64,000 nucleotides of DNA from Undaria pinnatifida (GCA_012845835.1 JABAKD010000026.1:10788334-10852333); one strand, 5' to 3'; positions 43,530-55,027 are shown, counted from the stretch's first letter. Made by a program: numbers and translations. Notes: a model not told the origin generated them from the letters alone.

Positions 43530-45103
43530 AGGCAGCGTTTGCGCCAAACGTATAATGCTCAGCGTCTCCACCAAATGTAAACCGCATTACAACGGACATT
43601 ATCCGTCGTGACAGCCTCAAAACAAAATATTCAGCATCGACTTTATCAGCATTGTAGAAGGGCAGCACATGTACCGGCAGCAGTAGGAAGACGGCTATTC
43701 GCCTGGACAGCTGGGAAAAATCCGTACTCACACCGACCGCACTATAAAGGGGCGGTTACGTCGACCGCAGTGCAGTGTGCCGCACTATCACAGCTGTGCC
43801 CATATAGAAAGTGGCATACACGCGTGTACCCATGAATGATGCAATATAGGGCATCACACACGCTGACAGCCTGACGCCAGAGAAAGCTAGCACAAAAATT
43901 TAGTGTTAGTTAAATCCAAGTTCTTGTCACGGGACGGCCAATACGAAAACTCTCTCGAACCGATATTTCAAGGAGCACTCGCACGGCCGTAGAGAGTGTC
44001 AGGGCTGCAGTGCGTTAACTGTTTGCAAAGCGGCAGTGAAGGGTCGAGCTACGTGCGGAATGGGTGGGAGCCAAGTACGCGGCTCGGTTGCTGTGCAGTG
44101 ACTTATACAGCAAAACATCCCACGGTATATGGCATGTATTCACGGCAAGCCCAAAATGCTGTACTGTAATTAGTAGCGCTCCGAACGTGATGGTGGTTGA
44201 ATCTACGGTACGCGGTGAATCGCTGTTGATCGCGAAGGATCGCGGTGGGGTCCGGTTTGCCTCAAATTGGTAGCTGTTCAATTTTCACCAAAGACGGGGC
44301 ACAGTTTGCCCGATGCGCAACACAGATCGGCGCATGTACTGAGACCCATAAAGTAACGCGCGTGCTGAGAAAGATCGCCAAGCGATCAAGCCCAAACATT
44401 ATGAGAGCACCACCTGTTCCCCCACAAGGAAGACCACAAGGAAGGAGGTCCGACGCGAATTCCTAGGCCGCGGTGACCGTAAACCAAGGGAGTCCCGAAA
44501 ACGTCGGTCTGGCTCCGTCAGCAAAGGTGTATGCAGGCCGATGTGCTCTCTCAGCAAACGAAGTCCCAGCCGCTTGTCCCTCGAAAGATAGATTCCACCA
44601 TGCTCGTCCGCGACGCATCGTGCATATGCCTCACCCCCGAACCGCAAAAAAAAAACTTGAAGGTCGACTGGCGACCTTGGGTCTTGTGTTGGCAGCTCAC
44701 GGAGATGTGCCGTGCAACATGCTGGCCGAGCGCGGAGCGAACAAGTCCGATGGGTGGCGCTTTGGAAGCTTCGCTGCGAAGTGGCCCATGTGACACAACT
44801 GGCGGGGGAGTGATGCGACCAAAAGGCGAGACGAGGCGTGGGCTCCGAAGAGCAGTATCGTCCGCACGTGGTCGAAAGGTGTCGTCCGTGTGGTACGTGC
44901 CCGGTGACCAACAAGAGCAGCCCCAGCCATATCACTTCTGCTGTGGTTGCCGTTAAGGGAGGATAGGCACTCCCTCCATTGAGAAGGAACCCGTGAAAGA
45001 ACACGGGTTGTGGGCTCGATGGAAAGAAACACCAGAATCAATACTAAAACAATGATCGGAGAGATTGGAGGAACGCTGCCACATCAGCAAGTAAAACCCA
45101 TAT
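43530..45103 (-). other. 5' leader of element B (resumed after insertions)
   Basis: From about 43700 it aligns with 18090-19467 of element A (GAAAAATCCGTA, CACACCGACCGCACTATAAA, CCAGCACGCGT-type words). A minus-strand frame of 201 codons (45004-44399) has no recognised domain. The conserved small frame 45041-44697 (RARTTRTTPFDHVRTILLFG) is shared with A. Confidence 0.5.
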
Positions 45104-45372
45104 TGTAAGAGTATAAGGCGAGGACACCGAGTTTCCTCTGCAGATCTGCCAATAGAGCAGATCCTCGGAGAGTACTGAATTTCTTAGCCTTTACGAGAGA
45201 GGTGGTTTTATTACACACAAGAGCCTCGGATGGCTTCTGAGATCGGAGGTATGTGCCTCCGATCTATTTCATGACCATGCTGAATCGACAACGACAACCA
45301 TATAAAATACAAAACCCATCCAAACTATCTCAATTCGGATATTCACAGGCCTTTCGAGGCCGAATCTTGACA
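45104..45372 (-). repeat. 5' LTR of element B
   Basis: It is 269 bases, starts TGTAAGAGTATAAGG and ends GAATCTTGACA, and is followed by GTTG. It has the same TG...CA ends as the 5' LTR of element A. Confidence 0.8.
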
Positions 45373-45668
45373 GTTGTGGGAACGGAGGAACTCTATGCTG
45401 TAGTTGAGTGGATACCCGCCGCCATGTGAGTTCAGTTCGCACATTGGATCACCTCACTATTGCGCCTCCTTTTTATCGTGCGTTTTAGGCGGGAAAGCGT
45501 AGTATTTCCCGGACCACTTTTGATATTTATTGGTATTTCGGATGTTCCTAGGGCTCCAGCACATTTGGGTGACCACGGGTTTTCGATGTTTGACAAGAGT
45601 TAATGGGAGACAACAACAACAGCAACAACAACAGCAACAACAACAGCAACAACAACAATAACAACAAC
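45373..45668 (+). repeat. Repeat family R, copy 1, right half, with CAA/CAG tail
   Basis: Starting GTTGTGGGAACGG it continues the R copy interrupted at 27853 and matches 46876-47118: GAGTGGATACC, CACATTGGATCA, GGGAAAGCGTAGTAT, CCTAG(G/C)GCTC. After TTAATGGGAGA it ends in about 60 bases of CAACAACAG/CAACAACAA repeats (45609-45668). Confidence 0.8.
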
Positions 45669-46109
45669 ATATATATGCGGGGGATGTGAGATTATTGTTA
45701 CGTTGTTTGCCTTTGTGAGGGTATGCTTTTTCGGAACGATTGCCACACCAATCAACAACACCCAAAATTTAAAAGTTGGAAAATATACATAACTCGGCGA
45801 AAAAAAAACTACATCGCCCATTCGGCAGGGGTGGGGGGGGGGGCGGAGAGGAGTTAGGTGTTCGTAAGCTACATTCTTCATCTCTATTGCCGCCTCAGTA
45901 TGGCATGCTGCGAGGCATGCTCCAGCAGGATTTTTAACAAGCGAGGGGGGTCTTTCTGGCGGGTGTAAGGAGTGGACTTACCCTCAAGGAGTGATACCTT
46001 CGTGCTGCTGCGTGTGGCCGCGAGGACTAGGCGCGGCGCTGGATTTGGGTCGCACGTGGTGCGCTAAGCATGGTCACCTACGATTCGCGCGTCGTATTGG
46101 GCAGCAGCG

Positions 46110-47118
46110 GTGGAGCTGCAATGCTTAACCTGGATGCTCGTGCCCGGAGGTAGGCGGCACTACGAGCCACCCTACGGCGCGGTCTTGGTTTTCGTGGAGG
46201 GAACTACGCCGGCAGGAGGCTGGATTCGACGACGAAGGGAGAGGGCGACTGACCGTCGACGGGGGGGGAAGAGACGTATTGAACTCTCCTTGAATTAGAA
46301 TGCTTGTTTTTCACATCAGCACCGCAAACTGCAAAGAGCAGATTGTTGTTTGGGATGGGGGAGAAGGAGAGCCGACAGGAATCGGGTGTCAACGAGAGCA
46401 ACTGCGAAGGAGCGCACCGAATGAGCTAAGACGATGACGCGGCCACCTGGACACCCACAGCAGGGGGTGGCACACGGAAAACCACTGTCCGCACGCACCC
46501 CATCATCGCGAGAGCAGGAGTGATCGTCTTCTTTCTTGTTTTTGTTCGAGTCAGTAGTACAACAAATTACTTTCGCCACTGACTTTTTGTAGAGTTGGTA
46601 GAGTTGTGTACACTTCATGGGGAACGATCGCGAGCAATATTTAGCACGGGCGTCGTAGCTGTGCTGCAACCTGTCACATAACTCGGGAAGACGGGTCGGT
46701 CATTGCTCTTTGTGTGAAGGAGTTTTTGGGTTGATTGCTTTTTCCATCACTGCTCGCCCGCGGGTCGTCGCTCTGACAGCACTCCAGACAGCAGGCGCGT
46801 TTGTCTGTGCTTGCGATTATCGTGCGGTTCATACGGTGCACGCAGCCCAACCTCTGTAGTTTGTAGCCGCAAGTTGGTTAGTTGTGGGAACGGGCAACTG
46901 TTCTACGCTGCAGATGAGTGGATACCGGCGGTCATGCGAGTTCCGTTTGCACATTGGATCATTTCACTCGTGCGCCTTCCTCGTATCGTGTGTTTTAAGG
47001 TGGGAAAGCGTAGTATCATATTTCCCGGACGATTTTTGGTTCCATTTGGGTTTCCGGATCTTCCTAGCGCTCTAGCACCTTTTTGTGACCACGGACTCTA
47101 GATTGTTTTACAAGGGCT
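46110..47118 (+). repeat. Repeat family R, copy 2
   Basis: It matches the inverted copy at 62985-63998 over most of its length and copy 1 over its right part. The left boundary is uncertain. A short frame starting at 46128 (MLVPGGRRHYEPPYGAV) is also open in copy 3 (63989, MLVRGDRRHHEPRYGAV), but I cannot name a protein. It ends GCTAATGTGAGAAAAT without a CAA tail. Confidence 0.7.
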
Positions 47119-47389
47119 AATGTGAGAAAATACCAGCATGCTATTCCGGTCCCCGCGAGCCCTCGGTCAGTGCATGAGGTGATTTTTGGAACAAATATCT
47201 CATTGTAAGTTATCTGCATTTCTTCGTAAGTTATCTGTTTTTTCACGCCGTCGAGATATTTGATCTATGCATAAATGACTCTACTTATGTTTGGGATTCA
47301 AGATAAAAGTACCGGCATGCATCATATCGGGGTGATATGAACTTTGCAGTTGAGCGTTGGTTAGCTGATCATTAGGGCATATGCGTGAT

Positions 47390-47650
47390 TGGCCCATTTC
47401 ATCACCGTTCAAGAGATAAGTCTTGTCAAGTGAATGTCAGGTCTACAACCGGACCGCGTATGAACTCAGGGGGGCACACGAAAAAGAGAAAAACAGAGCC
47501 AAATTGCGACGAAGAAAGTCAAACAACGAAACATGAGGAGCGTTGTGATTTCTGTGCCAACATGGATAAGAAAATGTATGATGTTTGTTTTTCATGTTGT
47601 TTTTCACTTAATGTTCACGTGCGGCACTGCTCGCTGTGTGACTGTTGAAA
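47390..47650 (+). pseudogene. Cys/His-rich fragment, possibly a transposase C-terminal zinc finger
   Basis: A plus-strand frame reads KRKTEPNCDEESQ, then RCDFCANMDKKMYDVCFSCC and a later HCSLCDC. Spacing C-x2-C-x10-C-x2-C followed by His and Cys resembles the C-terminal finger of piggyBac-type transposases, but no DDD core is nearby. It is followed by a stop and an A-run. The assignment is weak. Confidence 0.3.
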
Positions 47651-47738
47651 AAAAAAATGGTGAAGCCTTTTTTCACAGGGATTTCCATGATGACATTCAT
47701 AACAAGTTTGGTGTAATTTGGATTATTTTGGCTGTACG

Positions 47739-47940
47739 TGTTGTAGTTGTTGTAGTTGTTGTCGTAGTTGTTGTTGTTGTTGTTGTAGTTGTTGCAGCTG
47801 TTGTTGTTGTCGTTGTTGTTGTTTTTGTTGTTGTTGTTGTTGTCGTAGTTGTCGTTGTTGTTGTTGTTGTTCTTACATTAACTCGCATAGTCAAGTCGGT
47901 GGTCACACGACAGGCTCCAGCCACTCCGGAACTGAAGAAC
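47739..47940 (-). repeat. Repeat family R, copy 4: 5'-truncated end with long GTT/CAA tail
   Basis: Bases 47873-47940 are the inverted counterpart of the R end at 45535-45607 (TTAACTC...TCAAG, GGTGGTCAC, GCTCCAG). To their left lies a GTT-type microsatellite of about 130 bases (47739-47872). On the minus strand this is only the last ~70 bases of R followed by a (CAA)n tail, as expected of a 5'-truncated retroposed copy. Confidence 0.65.
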
Positions 47941-47984
47941 ACGTTATGGAAAAACACAACCAAACCAAAGGTGGTGCACGCGCA

Positions 47985-49328
47985 TATGTCACAGCCGACG
48001 CAATTTATGCCTTGTACCTTCCAGGTCACCTCTGTCGACGGGGTGACTCCCGGGACCAACTTGTCGTACCCATGTCACTTCGTAAACTAGTTATGAACTC
48101 ATGTCAGTACTTCGCAGGTTCGGGTGGTCATCTAGCTTTAAAGGCCCCAATGATAAGGTCCGTGACCGTTTTTGGTGGCTATGATGCATACAGACGTAGA
48201 TCAACAAGTCGAAACTTGTCTGTCCTGTCAACATCATAAAACGTTTCAGTGCCCCCCCAAATTACCTGTCAGGCACCGGCCTGTCACACGCTCCTTCCAT
48301 GTCGTAGCAATCGATTCAGTTGAATATATGTCTATTAATATGTCGAAAGAAAACCGATGTATCCTCTGGGTGATCGGCCATCTTACCCGTTTTGTCATTT
48401 TGATAGCCATTCAAAATATAAGAGGCCACCACCATTGTCCGGAATCTTGTCGAGCGTGTCTTTTCTGTATTTGGACGACCGGAAATCTTGCACTCCGATG
48501 GTGGCGGTAAATTTGAAAAGCATCTCGTTAAAGGGTTTCAGAAAGTCTTCGGATACAAGAAAACTCGTACCGCGGCTCATCGTCCCCATAGAAATTCGGT
48601 GCTTGAGCGTCTACCCAGTAGAGTCCACAACATATTAGCTATGTATAGCACATTGAAGTGTGGTAATTGGGCAGAGCGGCTACCATACGTCCAACGCGTT
48701 CACAAAACAGCTTATTCGTCCACACTAGAAGAAACTCCACACTACCTAGTGCTCGGACGCGCCGCCGTACTACCTGTCGATCTCATTTTACGCGTTCCAG
48801 CCACAACCGAACCACAGTCCCAACTCGATTATCCACGCCGCACTGTCGAAAACCTACAGCTAGCGTATGAGTTGGCCCACCGTGACCTCAAAGAACGAGC
48901 GGACAAGCAAGAAACAGAGATTGAGAGGTTGTCATTTCCGATCGTCAAACCAGGCGATCAAGTGTTGACCCATCGCCCGCACCATGATTATGACTGGCCC
49001 CAATCCCAAGCCATACTGTCTTTGGCACCGCCCTTATACTGTCAACAAAAAATTGTCCCCAATCATCTATCGAGTCGCCAAAAAGGGCACGGTCACGGAA
49101 CCCACAGTTCATCCGGGTCGAATGAAAAAATACTATTCCCCTGTCCCAACCCCCGAGCCGGACCTGGACCTACTAGATGACACGTCTCTGGGAACAAGCC
49201 TACCAGTCCCCGATCTAAAGGGCTCATTGACTCAAGTCACGATCGGACCTTTCATTGTCGAGAGCATGGACGGGCATAAACGCAGAGCAGGAGCCGCGTC
49301 GCTCGTAAGTTTCCAGAGTACCACCTAG
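47985..49328 (+). pseudogene. Ty3/gypsy integrase, frameshifted
   Basis: Four or more frames are needed. From about 48010: HLCRRGDSRDQLVVP, SGGHLALK, VRDRFWWL and VETCLSCQHHKTF give the HHCC zinc-binding domain. The catalytic triad is visible: Asp at 48313 (VVAIDSVEY), Asp at 48497 (HSDGGGKFE) and Glu at 48605 (NSVLERL). The C-terminal part has NWAERLPYVQRVHKTAYSS, VKPGDQVL, then in another frame HRPYTVNKKLSPIIYRVAKK and HPGRMKKYYSP. This enzyme inserts the cDNA of the element. The zinc-binding end begins near the truncated R copy 4. No reverse transcriptase precedes it in the window. It is a different Ty3 lineage from elements A and B (no chromodomain seen). Confidence 0.85.
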
Positions 49329-49329
49329 A

Positions 49330-50560
49330 CTCAAAGATTATCTTCCACAATTTAGTTGAGGTGTATGGCGTCATGTTAGGGTTATCCCTCAGTGTCAGGA
49401 AATGGTAGAGTCATACCGTTCTGTAATTTATTCACAGGATCCAGCAACATTCAATCCCCCTATACGACAGCCCCGTCCGTAGCCGCAAATGCTAACGAAC
49501 ACTAAGAGTGATGGGAACTCTACTGGACCGTCCTTGCGCGTGCACAATTAATTGTCCAACCTCAGCACTAGCGACCAATGATGAACGCACGTGTTTCTTT
49601 GTACCCCGTTGTCCAGTCACGAATCGACGTGTCGTGCCGTGCATTTGTTACTGTCCTACGTTTTTAACTCATATTTGTTACATATGTGCAGTTGTCCTGT
49701 ATTTTATGGAGTTATCTATGAGGCGACAACCCACGCCATCGACCGAGCCTTATAGCCTTGTCAACTGCTCAGTACCAAGCACATACACATCTACAAGTTA
49801 AAAAATTAAAATAAACTGATGTCCGTTTCCGTGAGCGTCCCGTCGTCTTATCCTTGTGTGTCGACGACGCAAGGTGTGAACCACGCGTGTCGTTCACTCA
49901 CCTTTTTTCAAAAATAATGTCTGTTACCGTGGTTATCCCGTCGTCTTGTCCCTGTATGTCGATGACGACTAGATGCGAGCCATGATAGTTGTCACTAAAT
50001 AACGAGCTGTCCGTCACTCACGCCGATATGTGTTTTTTTTAATGTCCGCTACGTCCCACTGTCGGCCCCGACGCACCCCAGTTGCCAAGCACCATACGTC
50101 AGGATGTCTTGTCGCATGAAGAGCATTCTATGCAAGGACGATGTTCATCCCAAGCCATACGCGCATTACCCTATTCCATTTTATTTTGTCCCCGTCGTTG
50201 CATGTGTCAAGTACCTCGAGCTTTGCATGCCCCAGCCAGTTCACCGTGTAGAGAGAGCACCTACCAGTCCGTCACTCTGTCTTAAATGTTCACAGGCACA
50301 TCCTGACCCCTTGATAAAATATATCAAATAATTGTCTGTCACAGGTACATGTCACATTCAAAGACAACTGAATGTCCTGCGATGGTATAGTTACTGGACA
50401 TACATCCCTTGCATTCCGGCTCTGTATTATTGTCTCAGAGCCTGACACAGACATGTTGAGTGTTCAAGCCACCTGTACCCAGTTTACACTTCTCTGGTTT
50501 GGTGGAGTAATGATCACGCAACAACACTAAAACTTAGGGGTAATATTAATGTAATGGTCC
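49330..50560. other. Sequence after the integrase, with a ~110 bp tandem pair
   Basis: Two units of about 110 bases at 49818-50040 share ATGTC(C/T)GTT, CCGTG, CCCGTCGTCTT, GTCGA(C/T)GACG and a T-run end. They may be part of the 3' LTR of the integrase-bearing element, but I found no second copy to confirm an LTR. No gene is supported. Confidence 0.4.
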
Positions 50561-50579
50561 AGGTTCCTATCAGAAGCAA

Positions 50580-50870
50580 CATGATCGCATGTCTACGGAA
50601 TCCCTCCATGACGTGTCTATGACTTCAAGGAGACCGAACATCTCCGTAATCCACGTTGACGTCCCACCATCGAGAGAGTCAGCCTAGGCCTCGAGGAAGT
50701 TATTCCGCCACCGAGAATATCCGTTACCGAAAGCGGTGTCCCCAAACATGTCCCTCGTAATTTCGATGAAGTTGTCACCCCATCGAGAAGATCCGTAACC
50801 AAACGGTGTCAATGAATATGTCCCTCGGAACCTCTATGACGTTGTCACCCCATCGAGAAGATCCGATATA
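50580..50870. repeat. ~70 bp minisatellite
   Basis: Units start near GTTGTCACCCCATCGAGAAGATCCG at 50771 and 50841, with a diverged unit at 50699 and a weaker one before it. The period is 70-72 bases. Each unit includes ATGTCCCTCG and GGTGTC. Confidence 0.75.
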
Positions 50871-51364
50871 ACGAAGCACCCCAGATTCACGGCTGGGTAT
50901 GCTCCTGAGATTGTCCTCTAGTCCTACATATCTTTGATCCAATACATGCCCCCCGCCCCCCAATGCCCCCTCCTTCACCTACAGCAAAACAGTGCGAGAT
51001 CTAACCGATAACCGGCTGGGATAGCTTTCCGTTGGTCGAAGATAACTGCACCACCGAAGAATAATGAGGAGGGCTTCGGGCTGTATTTACTGATGGATAT
51101 CGTTGACCAAAGATTAGTACTTTGTTCTAAAAGAAAAAAAAATACTTCCAACCAAAAAAACGATTAGTCTAGTCTATACAAGTAGTCTACGTAGTTCGAT
51201 AAAAATAATAATGTATTCCATAAGCGATAACAACACGATAATTGATAGAAAAACAGTACGGGCATCTCCCGGTGGAAGAGGAATCACAACAACAAAGAGC
51301 AGTCGTAGCGGACGAGAGCCACTCACCACAACCCGTGCGATAAACTGTAGGATATTCAATTGGC

Positions 51365-52130
51365 TAATGGGATATCCCATCAGCTGTGGAATGGGAGTCC
51401 CACGAGGCAAATCATTGGAGCTATTACGAGAAACACGCATCGGAGATTCCTGAGTATATCCTACCGGTATGGGAATTTCTACTTGTAGGCTGTCCCGCGG
51501 AACACATTATTCATGAGAAGTCGTATAACCGTGGCTCCCCACATGGGGAATCATATAATATGCGATATACCATGCTTCGATATATCACGGAATGTCCCTG
51601 TGGGACTATGTAATTTAGAGGACCATCCTTGAGGATAACCCACGGGATGGACGAAACCAATGGGTTATCATGGGACGTCCGATGGGACATCTGGTGGGAA
51701 CTATGACATCCCGTTGACGTTCGCGATGGGAATGTATGGGATATCACACACCATTTCACGTGGGATGAAATACCTCCCTGGGCATAAGATATCTTGTCCC
51801 ATGGGACATCTTGTTATATGAGTGACCTGCCATGGGCATCCTGAATAGTATCATATGGGATGTCCCAACGGACGACACGCATTTCAATGGGGGTATTACA
51901 CGAACGGGGAGGGGCAATCGTATGGGATAAATAATGTGACATACGACAAGATGTACCATTAATAGTATACATCCAATGGGACATACAATGATCTATGATG
52001 ATGAAGGTCAGAACCCAGAACTGTACCTCGTGGGTCATCCCAATGAACGGTCCGTAGGGTGTGTTGCATTCCATGGGACGAAACATGGGTTACTAAGAGA
52101 CCACGGGACATGGAGCACGGCATGGCAAAG
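51365..52130. repeat. Field of TGGGAYATC / GATRTCCCA words
   Basis: More than a dozen short words on both strands: ATGGGATATCCCATC (51368), ATGGGACGTCC, ATGGGACATC, ATGGGATATC, CCCATGGGACATC, ATATGGGATGTCCCA (about 51854), AATGGGACATAC, CCATGGGACG and CACGGGACATGG. Several are palindromic. They are irregularly spaced (20-90 bases) and no coding frame is supported here. Confidence 0.7.
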
Positions 52131-52492
52131 CTAACCGGGCAAGCCGTAGAACTCTCGCCATCCCATGCAGCATACCACAGCAAGCTCAGATTTGTCCCAT
52201 GCACGGGCGAAGGTACAGGCCCCCGTGTTCATGACGGCAAAACGGCAGCTAATGGCCATGAGTATGGGCATCTGTCGGGTGGTCACGTGTGTCGATTTCC
52301 GTGTTCATTATCATCGTTGTCGTATCATTGATCGTGATTCTTGTGTTTCGATTGGAGAAACTATTATTCAAAGCGACAACGGTCATTATCATTATCGTTT
52401 TTGAAGAGTTTTGCCGTTATCGTACTGAAATAACGTATGTTTCGATGCCCACCACTTATTTTATCGCCTTTTAGATTAGCCCTTTGTGGGGA

Positions 52493-52786
52493 TGTAAACT
52501 TGTGTAGGTTGTATCCCTGGCACTAGTCACTGTATGGAACAGTGTGGGTGCAGAGGCTCACAGAGTGATCGTGAAATCACTTGGATATAGGTTAAAAAAT
52601 ATGATGCACCATATATTCAAGTTGTTGCTGCTGAGACTTCTGCATGTTAATCGCCTACAATCTTCCGATCACTCAATACAATTAGCCGAAGATTATTCCA
52701 GTATTAGTTACTGGGTTCCTATAGGGCCAAGTATGGTAGCTTACAGCAGTACCAATACTAATGTCTGATCATTGAATATCCCAACA
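52493..52786 (-). repeat. 3' LTR of the Copia-type element
   Basis: It aligns with 55618-55916 at roughly nine positions in ten by eye (TGTGTAGGTTGTAT, GTCACTGTATGGAACAGTG, TCGTGAAATCACTTGGATA). Confidence 0.85.
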
Positions 52787-53213
52787 CCCTCCCGCAATGG
52801 AAGTCACTCAGACAAGGTCCATTCAATAAAGGGAATACAAGTCAAGAAGAGTGCTAGATACTCTGACCACAGGAGCAGACAGAAATTCAGCTAGACTGCT
52901 GTAGAATCAGTGTTGAACTTACTTGAAAACGAGAAATCAAAATAATACATCAGGAGCACTCAGTAAAGGCGCTACCCGTAAGTTGGAATGTACTAGAAGA
53001 AATGTCGTTACAAAGATGTATCCTTCTTCTGATTCTCCAACATGTACTTGTACTTGCTACTATGTTAATGCGTCTAGCAGAGGTGTCGTTGCAAAGGTGT
53101 GTCCTGCCTCTGCCTCTTCAACATTATTAACTATTGCTGTAAACAAGTACGAAACCTGAACAAGGGTCTGTGCCCTTTGAACACTTGCAAAGCTTTTGCC
53201 TTTATCACGATAC

Positions 53214-55027
53214 CTACAAAAGACAGTTTTCACGGGCCGTAAGGTGCGCGTCCTTATTTAGGAAGCCCAAAGACCGCAAGGTCCTGGCCATATGCCGCCT
53301 TTCATCCTTAGTCTGACCTGGAACTCTTAATTTCCCGAAGATGGGAAACGGGTGTCCCCAGCGGATGCCGAAGATGTTGTCGTCGGTTCCGAGGATATTC
53401 TGCGGTTTATCTTGGAGAGGTCGCTCCGGTGCTGGGTTGACCACGCGAACGGCCCTCAGAATGTAACGACGATGTCCGCTGCCGGTGTAGAAGCCGTCCG
53501 CCGCGGCTGGTACTCCCTTTGCATGACTTGCTGCGCGCTTCCGGACGACAGGATTGTCGAAACGGTCGCTCAGCGATTGTAGACGGGATGCTGTTGCTGC
53601 GGTCGTTGTTGTTGCTCGAGACGCTGGCATTGGCGGCGAAGAGCTTGCACTTCTTGGCGGTGTTGGTAGCGGTTGTAGCTGGCACTTTTGAAGGCATGAT
53701 GATGATGGTGGTGCGTAGAAGAGAAAAGAAGGAAAATAAGAGATGGATAAGGGAAAATTATGCCGTGATCGGAGAGGGGTGACCGCTACAGCAATGCTGT
53801 CACGATTTTTCATTCATCCGGCCGCGGATAGTTGTCTTGTGCTCGGACAGATGCTCTTGTGCAGTCAACGTGGCTGTCGGGTCGATGCATGAACTGTAGA
53901 AGTACTGTAGAATCTTCCCCCCGCACGACGAAATGGTACATATTTCGCAGTAGATGCCGCCATCGCAGAGGAGGGGCCCTTCGCTGCGTGTGACGGCCCG
54001 ACCTTCCTCTTCTACGTCATTTGCGTGCATGGTGCGCATGACGATCATAGCTTCTTCAAGATTAAAGTCTTGTTGAGATTCGGCTCGGTACTTGACTTGA
54101 TCATAGAAGCGTGGAAGCTGACCCAAGAAGTGATGGTCAGAACGTCATCATCATCGATGGCTTTACCCAGAAGCGCTAGCCGTTCCTCTCTTCATCCAAT
54201 CGAAGAAAAAACACTTCCGGATCTTCGTCTTCCTCCATAGTCATCGCTCGGAACTTCTATATCAAAATGTCCTTTCGAACTCGCGTGCGGTTTTGGTATT
54301 GTGCGACAAGACCACGCCACGCAGCGATACCGTTGGACAGAATACCTGACTTTTCCTGGAACTTGTTGAGAAAAGTCCGAGGAGCGCGGTAGTGCCATGT
54401 AGAAGAAGTCAGCCAGAAACGTGTTGTCACGGTGCCAGTCGCGACCTGTCGTCTAGGTTGCTGATGCTGTTGTCGCCCGTCCACAGAAAAGAAGAGGAAA
54501 CGTCGGCAGGAACTGGAGCAGTCGCAGTTGCAGTGGTCGCTGTAGCCGGCCCAGTGTACCACGTGACCGTCTCCGGTTGAGTAGCCGCGTCGGTGGGCTG
54601 AACGGAAAGCTGCTGCTGTACAGGCTGCGGTTGAGCGGAATGGGTTGGGGGAGATGGCTGTGTAGAAGGTTCGTCAGTACTATCCCCTTCAACTTTGCCA
54701 CCTGTGCCGGTGCCGCTAACGCCGCTGCCGCCCGTAGTTGCAACAATGGTCGGTGGGGTTGTAGAATGCAGTTCCGCAGCAGGGTCGCGCGATGTAGTCC
54801 GCGTGGAAACCGGGGCGCTAAGAGGTGGACGACCGTGCCTTGATCGCGGTTTGAGCTCGGGACACGGACGACCGTCAATAATGTGGAAGACTTCAAGACG
54901 GCGCATGCTGATAGTACCCAGAGCGTACGGATTTCCATTTTTCGAACTCGGCGCCGTCAAATCTTCCAACCGATTTTATGAGTTTATTTTGCATGTCTAA
55001 AGCACTGTTGTTCGGTTGCTGCGCCAT
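53214..55027 (-). pseudogene. Copia-type gag (UBN2-like), frameshifted
   Basis: The minus-strand ATG at 55027 opens MAQQPNNSALDMQNKLIKSV, then RFDGAEFEKWK. After a frameshift LEVFHIIDGRPCPEL follows, then a Pro/Thr/Ala-rich insert (54840-54520). In another frame come FLNKFQEKSG, ILSNGIAAWRGLVAQYQ and RTRVRKDIL, then VFSSIG. Near 54110: FYDQVKYRAESQQDFNLEEA and MRTMHAN. These are the hallmarks of Copia gag capsid (UBN2 family), which builds the particle. A CxxC pair near 53950 may be the start of a zinc knuckle. From 53800 down the frame is lost; a helical LRRQCQRLEQQQ segment lies near 53620. It is not functional. Confidence 0.75.

Larger units (their letters stand above)
27854..45372 (-). 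mobile_element. LTR retrotransposon B carrying a NADAR domain (17.5 kb with insertions)
   Basis: LTRs at 27854-28116 and 45104-45372 bound the element, and GTTG lies on each side (27850-27853 and 45373-45376). The uninterrupted R repeat near 46876 reads GTTAGTTGTGGGAACGG, confirming the insertion point and the 4 bp duplication. Minus-strand order: LTR, leader, array, gag, conserved segment, tandem repeats, NADAR, RNase H remnant, linker, integrase N-terminus, 3' region, LTR. It is collinear with A. Relative to A it has gained element X and YR element D (about 36.49-43.53 kb) and MITEs at 30453-30715 and 35272-35515, and it has lost the integrase core and chromodomain. Confidence 0.8.

Noticed and set aside
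45600-45672. Regular CAACAACAG units could be taken for a CRISPR-like or coding poly-Gln tract
   Set aside because: There are no spacers; it is a simple microsatellite forming the tail of an R repeat. The poly-Cys/Val/Gln frames across it and across 47.74-47.87 kb are artefacts of the triplet repeat.
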